Positions 6,421 through 12,515 of a stretch of DNA of 12,963 bases are shown here, piece by piece. Every line of letters begins with the position of its first letter. Position 1 is the first letter of the stretch. The stretch is from Casp-actino8 sp044355095 (GTDB taxonomy: Bacteria > Actinomycetota > Acidimicrobiia > Acidimicrobiales > Ilumatobacteraceae), in assembly GCA_044355095.1 (NCBI GenBank), contig JBIKYT010000053.1, forward strand, positions 1 through 12,963, given 5' to 3'. Position numbers and translations under genes: made by a program. Under the pieces are notes generated by a model. That model saw nothing but the letters and a program-made list of their open reading frames with translations, had not been told where the DNA came from and made no database searches.

Positions 6421-7008
6421 TTAAACCGGTCGTTGAGCAGAACGTAAGCCGGCCCACGCCAGATCGCTCACTTGCCGAGCAATTAATTCGGGATCGAATT
6501 CGCCACCGAGACGCAACAATCGACGCGACACACCTTCGGCTAAACCAACCAATGCATGTGCCAATGTGCGGCGGTGTTCGGGATCGATGTCAGCAGTAAT
6601 TAACGGTTCAATGGCATCGGCAACTTGTGATTGAAACTTGCCGGCTGCTTCGCTGAATTCGGGATCGCGGCGTGAGCCGCCACCGAATAGCAACTGGAAT
6701 GCATCGTGATCGTCGTAGACCCATTGAAAGTAGGCGCGAAAACCAAGTTCGGTGCGACGACGTCCGTTGCTCTGTGCAATTTCGGGTGTTGTGATGACTT
6801 CAAGCATGCGCGCGCCGGCATCTTCAATGAGAGCCAAATAAAGCTCGCGCTTTGATTCGAAGTGTTGATACAAAACCGGCTTCGTGATGCCGGCTGCTTC
6901 AGCTACATCGTTCATTGACGTTTGGTGGTAGCCCTCACGAGCAAACACATCAAGTGCAACTGCGAGCAATTGTTCGCGACGTTCAGCCGCTGGCATTCTT
7001 AATGACAT
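6421..7008 (-). CDS. TetR/AcrR family transcriptional regulator
   Basis: 195 residues. The N-terminal DNA-binding domain spans about residues 8-58, with the TetR pattern REQLLAVALDVFAREGYHQTSMNDVAEAAGITKPVLYQHFESKRELY, i.e. helix 1, the helix-turn-helix and the YxHFxSKxxL signature. The C-terminal ligand-binding domain contains FRAYFQWVYDDHDAFQLLFGGGSRRDPEF and ALVGLAEGVSRRLL, resembling actinobacterial TetR proteins often annotated near lipid-metabolism genes. The effector is unknown. The ATG at 7008 has a GAGGG ribosome binding site four bases upstream. It lies 18 nt downstream of a small membrane-protein gene and is probably cotranscribed with it. The nearest divergent target is the crotonase gene at 7362. 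An inverted repeat at 7315-7331 overlaps the candidate promoter of this operon and could be its operator. Confidence 0.92.
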   Translation of the reverse strand: MSLRMPAAERREQLLAVALDVFAREGYHQTSMNDVAEAAGITKPVLYQHFESKRELYLALIEDAGARMLEVITTPEIAQSNGRRRTELGFRAYFQWVYDDHDAFQLLFGGGSRRDPEFSEAAGKFQSQVADAIEPLITADIDPEHRRTLAHALVGLAEGVSRRLLRLGGEFDPELIARQVSDLAWAGLRSAQRPV

Positions 7009-7026
7009 AACGCCCTCACGGTACCT

Positions 7027-7305
7027 TTATAAACCTTGTGCAACATCATCTTTCTCGGCTGCCTTGACGGCATATCCCAGAACGATGGCAGGAGCGAGAA
7101 GAATTGAGCCGACCACTATGCAAATGGTGATGAGCGTGACCATGGTGTCGTTGAAATCAACGAGAAAGGCCACGATGAAAAGTGCGATGGAAGCAGCGAA
7201 AAGCAAATACCCGACGCGATTGGCTCGCTTGGTCCACAACGCAATCATCGCTCGGCGCACCCGGACTGGGTCGGAGGACGAATGTGGGCTTTCGGGGGCA
7301 CTCAT
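7027..7305 (-). CDS. Small two-helix membrane protein upstream of tetR
   Basis: 92 residues. A soluble Ser/Pro-rich N-terminus with RVRRAMIALWTKRANRVGY is followed by two transmembrane helices: LLFAASIALFIVAFLV (about 34-49) and TLITICIVVGSILLAPAIVLGYAV (about 57-80). It ends in a short charged tail (KAAEKDD). The shape and the LAPAIVLGYAVKAAE segment resemble a small conserved actinobacterial membrane protein of unknown function, recalled from general knowledge rather than a search. The ATG at 7305 is preceded by AAAGGG only two bases away, and by TAGGCT nine bases away, which could be a -10. It lies 18 nt before tetR in the same direction, so the two are probably an operon. Confidence 0.78.
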   Translation of the reverse strand: MSAPESPHSSSDPVRVRRAMIALWTKRANRVGYLLFAASIALFIVAFLVDFNDTMVTLITICIVVGSILLAPAIVLGYAVKAAEKDDVAQGL

Positions 7306-7314
7306 GACCCTTTC

Positions 7315-7331
7315 AGCCTAGAGGGCAGGCT
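7315..7331. promoter_or_regulatory. Inverted repeat overlapping the candidate promoter of the membrane protein-tetR operon
   Basis: AGCCT-7 bases-AGGCT lies in the 56-bp divergent region between the small membrane gene and the crotonase gene. The left arm plus the next base, read on the minus strand, is TAGGCT, a TANNNT-like hexamer nine bases before ATG 7305. A TetR dimer bound here would block its own operon and sit just upstream of the crotonase promoter. The arms are only 5 bp, so chance is possible. Confidence 0.25.
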
Positions 7332-7349
7332 TGCAGACTCACGACGGGC

Positions 7350-7355
7350 TACCGT
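7350..7355 (+). promoter_or_regulatory. Candidate -10 element for leaderless crotonase gene
   Basis: TACCGT fits TANNNT and is followed by six bases and GTG 7362, with no ribosome binding site between. The arrangement parallels those before the nitroreductase and guaA genes. No clear -35 hexamer is seen. Confidence 0.45.
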
Positions 7356-7361
7356 TCGCTT

Positions 7362-8090
7362 GTGGTAGTTCTTGTGGAATGGTTTGAATCGGTATGCAAG
7401 GTGGTGATTGATCGCCCTGAAAAGCGCAATGCGGTCGATTTGGCAACGTTGCAGGCTTTACATGAAGCGCAAGCGACGGCGGTATCAGGTGGCGCACGCG
7501 TGCTGGTATTGACAGGCACCCCGCCAGCTTTTTGTAGCGGCGCCGATTTAGGTGGTGTTGAACTCGGCGAATTCACCGACACGTTGTTGTCGGTGTTGCG
7601 GGGCTTCGGATCGATGGATTGTTTGACGCTTGCTGCAATTGATGGACCAGCACTTGGTGCAGGTTCGCAGTTGGCGGCCGCGTGCGATTTACGTATTGCG
7701 ACACCGAAGAGCAAGTTTGGCGTTCCAGCAGCAAAGTTGGGGCTTGCTGTTGATTCATGGACGGTTGAGCGCATCGGACGCGAAGCGGGTTGGAGCGCAG
7801 CGCGCTACATGTTGTTATCAGCTGAAGCGATTCACGCAGATGAACTTGTTGGTGGCTTTGTGCATCGACTCGGCAACCTTGAGGATGCAATGACATGGGC
7901 ACACGAGATGTCGTTGCTAGCTCCACTCACCATCAAGGCACACAAGATGGCGCTTGAACGTTTATCTGGCGCCGATATTTCGCTTGAAGCAGTTGAACAT
8001 GCTCGACTTGCTGCGTGGGCAAGTAATGATGCGAATGAAGGGCGTCAAGCGTTCTTAGAAAAACGCACACCAGATTTTCTTGGTAGTTAG
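7362..8090 (+). CDS. EchA6-like crotonase-fold protein (enoyl-CoA hydratase family), both catalytic Glu replaced
   Basis: 242 residues, the length of mycobacterial EchA6 (243). Crotonase-fold features: RPEKRNAV, the oxyanion-hole segments CSGADL (58-63) and GPALGAG (95-101), and QLAAACDLRIATPKSKFGVPAAKLGLAVDSWTVERIG. The two glutamates that activate water in enoyl-CoA hydratase (E144 and E164 of the rat enzyme) are Gln103 and Ala123 here. The stretch GAGSQLAAACDLR followed by KLGLAVDSWTVERI closely resembles M. tuberculosis EchA6 as I remember it. EchA6 is reported to bind acyl-CoA without hydratase activity and to feed FAS-II. The general crotonase assignment is firm; the EchA6 relationship is from recalled sequence. 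GTG 7362 is chosen because TACCGT lies six bases upstream; GTG 7374 is an alternative. It is divergent from the membrane protein-tetR operon and may be its target. Confidence 0.88.
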   Translation: MVVLVEWFESVCKVVIDRPEKRNAVDLATLQALHEAQATAVSGGARVLVLTGTPPAFCSGADLGGVELGEFTDTLLSVLRGFGSMDCLTLAAIDGPALGAGSQLAAACDLRIATPKSKFGVPAAKLGLAVDSWTVERIGREAGWSAARYMLLSAEAIHADELVGGFVHRLGNLEDAMTWAHEMSLLAPLTIKAHKMALERLSGADISLEAVEHARLAAWASNDANEGRQAFLEKRTPDFLGS

Positions 8091-8109
8091 TTTTTAGACC
8101 GTGTTTTTC

Positions 8110-8466
8110 TCAAGCCATGTCTCTATCGCGGGTACGAACTGAGCGATAGACGCGGTAAAAAATGAAGGCCATGCCAAGGATCATGATGAAGAACAACAGC
8201 AGTTGTTGCCATCCGCCACGGTCGCTCGAACTGGTGGGTTCGCGACCACACCCAGGCTTCGGGATTGAACTAATGCACGAGGTGACATCACGTTCAAGAA
8301 TCATGAAATCGTTTTCGGTGGTCGGCGGCTGCGTGTCAGCCGGAACGTCGAGTTGGGTATCGGCCGGCGGCGTGGTGGCGAGTACCGCAGACGAGCTCAC
8401 GAACCCGACACCGAGCGCCAACGCGATGGCGAGTAGTGCGGTGGTCAGGATCCGGCGAATGTTCAC
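8110..8466 (-). CDS. Small secreted/single-pass membrane protein of unknown function
   Basis: 118 residues from GTG 8466. It has a cleavable-looking signal peptide (basic NIRR, then a hydrophobic stretch of about 20, ending SSAVLA before TTPPADTQ), a Pro/Thr/Asp-rich extracytoplasmic region, a short two-cysteine loop CISSIPKPGC, a Ser/Gly stretch, a transmembrane helix near the C-terminus (QLLLFFIMILGMAFIFYRVY) and a basic cytoplasmic tail (RSVRTRDRD). This gives a type I topology. I do not recognise a named family. The frame stays open to 8829, but the upstream part runs antisense through guaA and has no coding character, so the start is placed at GTG 8466, where the signal peptide begins and a CACGAT hexamer lies six bases upstream. 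It is divergent from guaA and convergent with the crotonase gene (19-bp gap). Confidence 0.7.
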   Translation of the reverse strand: MNIRRILTTALLAIALALGVGFVSSSAVLATTPPADTQLDVPADTQPPTTENDFMILERDVTSCISSIPKPGCGREPTSSSDRGGWQQLLLFFIMILGMAFIFYRVYRSVRTRDRDMA

Positions 8467-8472
8467 CCCTTC

Positions 8473-8478
8473 ATCGTG
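8473..8478 (-). promoter_or_regulatory. Candidate -10 element for the small membrane gene at 8466
   Basis: Read on the minus strand this is CACGAT, then GAAGGG, then GTG 8466. Layout and spacing match the tesB case (CATGAT, GTAAGG, GTG). The first base departs from TANNNT, so the call is tentative. Confidence 0.3.
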
Positions 8479-8502
8479 CCACCTCACACCACCAAACTGT
8501 GC

Positions 8503-8549
8503 TTCTGGTGCAGAATCGTGACGAAATACGCAACGATTCTGCACCAGAA
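8503..8549. repeat. Perfect 17-bp inverted repeat with 13-nt loop
   Basis: The arm TTCTGGTGCAGAATCGT (8503-8519) is exactly the reverse complement of ACGATTCTGCACCAGAA (8533-8549); the loop is 8520-8532. It lies in the 151-bp region between two diverging genes, upstream of both candidate promoters, so it cannot terminate either gene. Neither side is followed by a T-run. It could be a REP-like or MITE-like palindrome, a regulator site, or a structure in an unannotated transcript. I see no second copy in this window. Confidence 0.9.
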
Positions 8550-8604
8550 TCACCGTTGATTTCTTGTCAATAGGGTGAGTTTTAGGGGTTCTGGTCAGGG
8601 GGAC

Positions 8605-8610
8605 TACGAT
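8605..8610 (+). promoter_or_regulatory. Candidate -10 element for leaderless guaA
   Basis: TACGAT is followed by seven bases and GTG 8618. A transcription start at the GTG would make guaA leaderless. No good -35 is seen; TTAGGG at 8582-8587 has the right spacing but a poor match. Confidence 0.5.
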
Positions 8611-8617
8611 CAGTGAG

Positions 8618-10168
8618 GTGACTACTCGCCGCACTGTCCTCGTTGTTGACTTCGGTGCGCAGTACGCACAGCTCATTGCTCGTCGGGTGCGTGAGCACAA
8701 GGTGTACTCCGAGATAGTTCCGCACAGCATCACGGCCGAACAGATCGCGGCCAAGAATCCGGCGGCGATCATCTTGTCGGGCGGCCCCAAGAGCGTGCAT
8801 GTTGACGGCGCGCCGCGTCTTGATCCCAAGGTGTACGAATCAGGCGTGCCGATTTTGGGTATTTGTTACGGCGCTCAATTGATTGCGCATCAACTCGGGG
8901 GTGAAGTAGGTCGTGGATCGCGTGGCGAATATGGTCGCGCCCAAATGACGCGTATTGCTGGTTCACAATCAATGTTGCTCACATCAGACTTGCCCGATGT
9001 ACAAGAAGTCTGGATGAGTCACTTCGATGCAATTTCGCATGTGCCCGCTGGCTTTACGGCAACTGCGTCAACTCCCGAAGCTCCCGTTGCTGTTCTCGAA
9101 AATGCTGATCGAAAAATATGGGGAGTGCAATATCACCCCGAAGTTGTGCACTCGCCCTTTGGTGCACAGGTCCTAGAAAACTTCTTGCACAACCTCGCTG
9201 GTTGCGATGCCAGTTGGACAATGGGTTCGGTCATCGATGAGCAAATTGCGGTGATTCGTGCGCAAGTGGGTGACAAGCGCGTGATCTGTGGTTTGTCAGG
9301 CGGCGTTGACTCAGCGGTTGCGGCAGCACTTGTACATCGTGCGATTGGTGCGCAACTCACGTGTGTGTATGTCGACACTGGCCTCATGCGTAAAGGTGAA
9401 AGCGATCAAGTTGTCGAAACTTTCAAACGCAATATGGGCATTGAACTGATTCATGTTGACTCGGGCGCGAAGTTTTTTGACGGTCTCAAGGGCACCACCG
9501 AACCCGAAGCCAAGCGCAAAATCATTGGCGAGCTATTCGTGCGCGTTTTTGAACAACACACCGGTGGCGTCACCGATGCCGAGTTCTTGGTTCAGGGAAC
9601 GCTGTATCCCGATCTCATTGAAAGTGGTGGTACCGACGGCACAGCTTCGGTCATCAAGAGTCACCACAACGTGGGGGGACTTCCCGCCGATATGACGCTC
9701 AAACTGGTCGAGCCTTTGCGTTCGTTGTTCAAGGACGAAGTTCGCCGACTCGGCAGCGAATTGGGTCTGCCCGATGAAATTGTCTGGCGTCAGCCGTTCC
9801 CTGGCCCTGGCCTGGGAGTACGAATTATCGGTGAAGTGACGCCTGACAAGGTGGCTATTTTGCAAGAAGCCGACGCCATTGTTCGAGAGGAAATCCGCCT
9901 CGCCGGCCTCGAACGAGAGATCTGGCAGGCCTTTGCGGTTTTGCCCGATATTCGCTCGGTGGGTGTGATGGGCGACGAGCGCACCTATGCCTATCCGATC
10001 ATCATTAGGGCTGTGACCAGCGACGATGCCATGACCGCCGACTGGGCTCGCCTGCCTTTTGACCTGCTTGAGCGCATGTCGAGTCGCATTATTAGCGAGG
10101 TTGATGGGGTTAACCGAGTGGCTTATGACATCACGTCCAAGCCGCCCGGCACCATTGAATGGGAATAG
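8618..10168 (+). CDS. guaA: GMP synthase (glutamine-hydrolysing)
   Basis: 516 residues, full length for bacterial GuaA. It converts XMP, ATP and glutamine to GMP, the last step of guanine nucleotide synthesis, in the cytoplasm. The N-terminal class I glutamine amidotransferase shows SGGPKSV, the nucleophile elbow GICYGAQ with Cys83, and VQYHPEV with His173 and Glu175. The ATP pyrophosphatase domain has the P-loop SGGVDSAVAAAL (227-238). Next come VQGTLYPDLIESGG, SHHNVGGLP and PFPGPGLGVRIIGE. The C-terminal dimerisation domain ends YDITSKPPGTIEWE, the canonical GuaA end. GTG 8618 gives a product beginning TTRRTVLVVDFGAQYAQLI, as expected; no ribosome binding site is present and a leaderless start is likely. 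No guanine riboswitch was recognised upstream. guaB is not adjacent. Confidence 0.98.
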   Translation: MTTRRTVLVVDFGAQYAQLIARRVREHKVYSEIVPHSITAEQIAAKNPAAIILSGGPKSVHVDGAPRLDPKVYESGVPILGICYGAQLIAHQLGGEVGRGSRGEYGRAQMTRIAGSQSMLLTSDLPDVQEVWMSHFDAISHVPAGFTATASTPEAPVAVLENADRKIWGVQYHPEVVHSPFGAQVLENFLHNLAGCDASWTMGSVIDEQIAVIRAQVGDKRVICGLSGGVDSAVAAALVHRAIGAQLTCVYVDTGLMRKGESDQVVETFKRNMGIELIHVDSGAKFFDGLKGTTEPEAKRKIIGELFVRVFEQHTGGVTDAEFLVQGTLYPDLIESGGTDGTASVIKSHHNVGGLPADMTLKLVEPLRSLFKDEVRRLGSELGLPDEIVWRQPFPGPGLGVRIIGEVTPDKVAILQEADAIVREEIRLAGLEREIWQAFAVLPDIRSVGVMGDERTYAYPIIIRAVTSDDAMTADWARLPFDLLERMSSRIISEVDGVNRVAYDITSKPPGTIEWE

Positions 10169-10174
10169 GCGAAC

Positions 10175-10198
10175 GCAGCGCTCGGGTCTCCCGACTGC
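10175..10198. terminator. Weak hairpin after guaA, possible terminator
   Basis: GCAG-(CGC)-TCGGG-TCT-CCCGA-CTGC forms a 9-bp stem with a 3-base bulge and a 3-base loop, starting 6 nt after the guaA stop. No T-run follows, so intrinsic termination would be imperfect. Confidence 0.35.
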
Positions 10199-10208
10199 AA
10201 CACATTCG

Positions 10209-10214
10209 TAATAT
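10209..10214 (+). promoter_or_regulatory. Candidate -10 element for the NlpC/P60 gene
   Basis: TAATAT matches the -10 consensus well and lies 20 bases before ATG 10235. A second hexamer, TAGCCT (10219-10224), lies ten bases before the ATG and could give a nearly leaderless transcript. AAGGG (10228-10232) is only two bases from the ATG. Confidence 0.3.
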
Positions 10215-10234
10215 TCGCTAGCCTGCCAAGGGTC

Positions 10235-11374
10235 ATGTTGAGTCTCCGTCCAAACTCCCGTATGCGCCGCGTCGCCGCCCAGGTTTTGGTGAGCGCCATG
10301 TTGCTTGGCACCGTCGGCGTTGTAGCCATGGAACGGCCGGTTGCCGCCGACTCAGTTGACGACGCCAAGCGCAAGGTGCGCGAGATGACCGACCAGCTTG
10401 AGGCCGCCGAAGCAGAAGCCGACCGTTTGTCGGAAGAACTTCGAATTGCTGAAGACGACAAACTGCAACTTGAAATTGGAATTGTCGCAACGGAAGCCGA
10501 AATTGCCGTCAAACAAACCGAACTTGGTGGGCTGCAAACCGAAATGTCCGACCTAGCAGTTGAGGCTTTTGTTGGTGGCGGTCGAGGTGGAAGTATCACC
10601 GGACTTCTGGCTCCTGGTGGAGGGCCCAACGAATCGGTACAGAAACAATCGCTGACCGAAATTGCTCTCAATGTTGGTTTTGCGACGACCGACGAACTTG
10701 ATTCGGCAATTACTGATCTGGCGCAACTCACCGATCAGCTGACCAAGCAAAGAAATCAAGCCGAAGATCTTGCGAAGAACATTGTTGGACTACAAGAAAA
10801 GACCGACAAGGAAATTTCTAAATACACCAAGCTCAAGGCCAAAGCCGAGAAAGAACTCGGAAGTGCGCTGGCTGCAGAAAGAGCTCGTCGTGCCGCAGCG
10901 GCAGCGGCTGCTGCTCGTGCTCAAGCCGCGGCTTTGGTTGCGTCGCGCGGTAATGGTGTTCCTAATTCACCAGGTGAGGCAGCCAAGAAGGTTTTTGATC
11001 CGTCGTCAATTCCTTCAACGAGTTCACGTGCCGCGATTGCGATTGCTGCAGCGAAGAGCCAAATTGGCGTGCCGTATGTGAAGTACATGTCGAAAGAGGG
11101 AGTCGGGTTCGACTGTTCTGGCTTGACGACATTTGCTTGGCAGCGGGCCGGTGTTTCGTTGCCACACCAGTCGCGTGCGCAGTTTGGTCGCGGGCCGCAG
11201 ATTCCGACCGAATACATCGAGCCAGGCGATCTGGTGTATTTCCATAATCCCATCAGCCACGTCGGAATATACGTGGGTGACGGAATGATGGTTGATGCTC
11301 CGGGTGTTGGCCGAGACGTCCGGTTGACCGCCGTGACGTGGTCCAAAGTCGTCGGTGTGACTCGCCCGGGGTGA
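10235..11374 (+). CDS. Secreted NlpC/P60 peptidoglycan endopeptidase with coiled-coil domain (RipA-like)
   Basis: 379 residues. A signal peptide (basic start, hydrophobic 13-31, likely cleavage near VAA-D at 38/39) leads to a long coiled coil (about 40-110 and 152-235) with a Gly-rich break (113-131) and an alanine-rich end (210-234). A short linker follows, then the NlpC/P60 domain (about 265-379). Catalytic residues: Cys294 in FDCSGLT, His342 in SHVGIYVGDG, and Asp354 in MVDAP at the third position. RipA has Glu at that position and E. coli Spr has His. The family cleaves D-Glu-mDAP bonds in peptidoglycan stems, usually for daughter-cell separation or wall growth; the coiled coil probably controls or localises the enzyme. 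ATG 10235 is assigned; TTG 10238 would have better spacing from AAGGG. It is followed by the phosphotransferase gene under its own candidate promoter. Confidence 0.92.
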   Translation: MLSLRPNSRMRRVAAQVLVSAMLLGTVGVVAMERPVAADSVDDAKRKVREMTDQLEAAEAEADRLSEELRIAEDDKLQLEIGIVATEAEIAVKQTELGGLQTEMSDLAVEAFVGGGRGGSITGLLAPGGGPNESVQKQSLTEIALNVGFATTDELDSAITDLAQLTDQLTKQRNQAEDLAKNIVGLQEKTDKEISKYTKLKAKAEKELGSALAAERARRAAAAAAAARAQAAALVASRGNGVPNSPGEAAKKVFDPSSIPSTSSRAAIAIAAAKSQIGVPYVKYMSKEGVGFDCSGLTTFAWQRAGVSLPHQSRAQFGRGPQIPTEYIEPGDLVYFHNPISHVGIYVGDGMMVDAPGVGRDVRLTAVTWSKVVGVTRPG

Positions 11375-11396
11375 GCCTCGGCGCTGCGACACGAAC

Positions 11397-11402
11397 TACG
11401 GT
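11397..11402 (+). promoter_or_regulatory. Candidate -10 element for the phosphotransferase-dienelactone hydrolase operon
   Basis: TACGGT in the 58-bp gap after the NlpC/P60 gene would start transcription near 11410, giving a leader of about 22 nt with GGAG at 11424-11427 five bases before ATG 11433. The surrounding ACTACGGT resembles ACTACGAT before guaA. Confidence 0.4.
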
Positions 11403-11432
11403 TCTGTTCACAAGTAGGTGAACGGAGCAAGT

Positions 11433-12503
11433 ATGGCTGACCAAGCCAATTCACATTCCACGGCTATTCAGGACAATGCCATTCAAGGTATTGACATCGA
11501 CAAAGTTTCGGCGTGGCTCACTGCAAACATTGATGGCGCGCAGGCACCGTTTGCTTTCTCTCTGATTGCCGGCGGCCGTTCAAATCTCACCTACAAAGTC
11601 ACCGATGCCAACAATGTTGGTTATGTCTTGCGTCGCCCGCCGCTTGGTCATGTGTTGGCGACCGCACACGACATGGCGCGTGAACATCGCATCATTGCTG
11701 CAGTTGGTCAGACCAGCGTGCCAGTACCTAAGACACTTGGTGTATGCACCGATGAAAGTGTGAATGGCGCGCCGTTTTATGTGATGGCATTTGTTGAAGG
11801 TGAAGTTTTAGACAGTGCTGAAAAAGCCGCAAAACTTGACCCGTCATTACGTATTGATGCATCAATGAACTTGATTGATGTGTTGGCTGAATTGCATGCA
11901 GTAGATGTGGATGCAGTTGGACTTGGCGATCTTGCCAAGCGCGACGGTTACATTGAACGTCAGATCAAACGTTGGAGTACTCAGTGGGAGAACTCGAAGA
12001 CACGTGAACTGCCAGAGATTGATGAAGTAGTTCGTTTGTTGTCGAGCAAAGTTCCGCAACAACAAGGCGTCGTGATTGCCCACGGTGATTTCCGTTTTGG
12101 CAATGTGTTGACCAATGTTCAAAATGGTCGCATTGCTGCAGTACTTGATTGGGAGTTGTGCACGTTGGGTGATCCACTCGCCGATCTTGGTTACATCGGT
12201 GTGTATTGGAGCGATGGGCCGTCATCGGCATTACGCGCTAATGACCCGACGCCCGCTGGTGGTTTTGCGAAGTATCAAGATCTCGTTGATCGCTATGCGA
12301 AATCAACTGGCCGCGATGTGAGTGGTGTTGATTACTACGTGGCCTTTTCGTGTTGGCGCCTCGCAGTAATTAGCGAAGGTGTGTATGCGCGCTATTTACA
12401 TGGTGCAATGGGTAAGCAAGAAGGAATTGACATGAATGCCATGCGCGCTGGTGTTGATGGATTGACAATGCGCGCTCTTGAATCAATTAGAAGACTTTTG
12501 TAA
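11433..12503 (+). CDS. ACAD10/FadE36-type phosphotransferase (APH kinase-fold) protein
   Basis: 356 residues from ATG 11433, chosen over the in-frame GTG 11418 because GGAG lies five bases upstream. The protein has the aminoglycoside phosphotransferase/choline kinase fold: GGRSNLTYKV as the nucleotide loop, YVLRRPPLGHVLATAHDMAREH (the Lys/Arg strand and helix C region typical of ACAD10/11-type proteins), PFYVMAFVEGEVL as the hinge, the catalytic loop HGDFRFGNVL, and the metal-binding AVLDWELCTLGDPLADLGY. This is the group annotated as FadE36 in mycobacteria and as the kinase domain of human ACAD10/11. FadE36-like proteins are not acyl-CoA dehydrogenases despite the name. ACAD10/11 kinase domains have been linked to phosphorylation of hydroxyacyl-CoA, so a role in 4-hydroxy acid or fatty acid breakdown is plausible but not shown here. 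The dienelactone hydrolase gene starts 12 nt downstream, indicating an operon. Confidence 0.88.
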   Translation: MADQANSHSTAIQDNAIQGIDIDKVSAWLTANIDGAQAPFAFSLIAGGRSNLTYKVTDANNVGYVLRRPPLGHVLATAHDMAREHRIIAAVGQTSVPVPKTLGVCTDESVNGAPFYVMAFVEGEVLDSAEKAAKLDPSLRIDASMNLIDVLAELHAVDVDAVGLGDLAKRDGYIERQIKRWSTQWENSKTRELPEIDEVVRLLSSKVPQQQGVVIAHGDFRFGNVLTNVQNGRIAAVLDWELCTLGDPLADLGYIGVYWSDGPSSALRANDPTPAGGFAKYQDLVDRYAKSTGRDVSGVDYYVAFSCWRLAVISEGVYARYLHGAMGKQEGIDMNAMRAGVDGLTMRALESIRRLL

Positions 12504-12515
12504 ACGGAGACTGTT

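Noticed and set aside
8503..8549. Long hairpin as an intrinsic terminator
   Set aside because: It lies between diverging genes and is not followed by T-runs on either strand.
8467..8617. Purine riboswitch before guaA
   Set aside because: No conserved purine-aptamer core was recognised, and the likely transcript starts at the GTG, leaving no leader.
8467..8829. Upstream extension of the small membrane protein frame to 8829 (239-residue reading)
   Set aside because: It runs antisense through the start of guaA and shows no signal peptide or domain; the plausible protein begins at GTG 8466 with a proper signal peptide.
10864..10938. Alanine-codon-rich stretch in the NlpC/P60 gene as a tandem DNA repeat
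   Set aside because: Codons vary (gcc, gca, gcg, gct) and the stretch is the end of a coiled coil, so it is protein composition rather than a DNA repeat.
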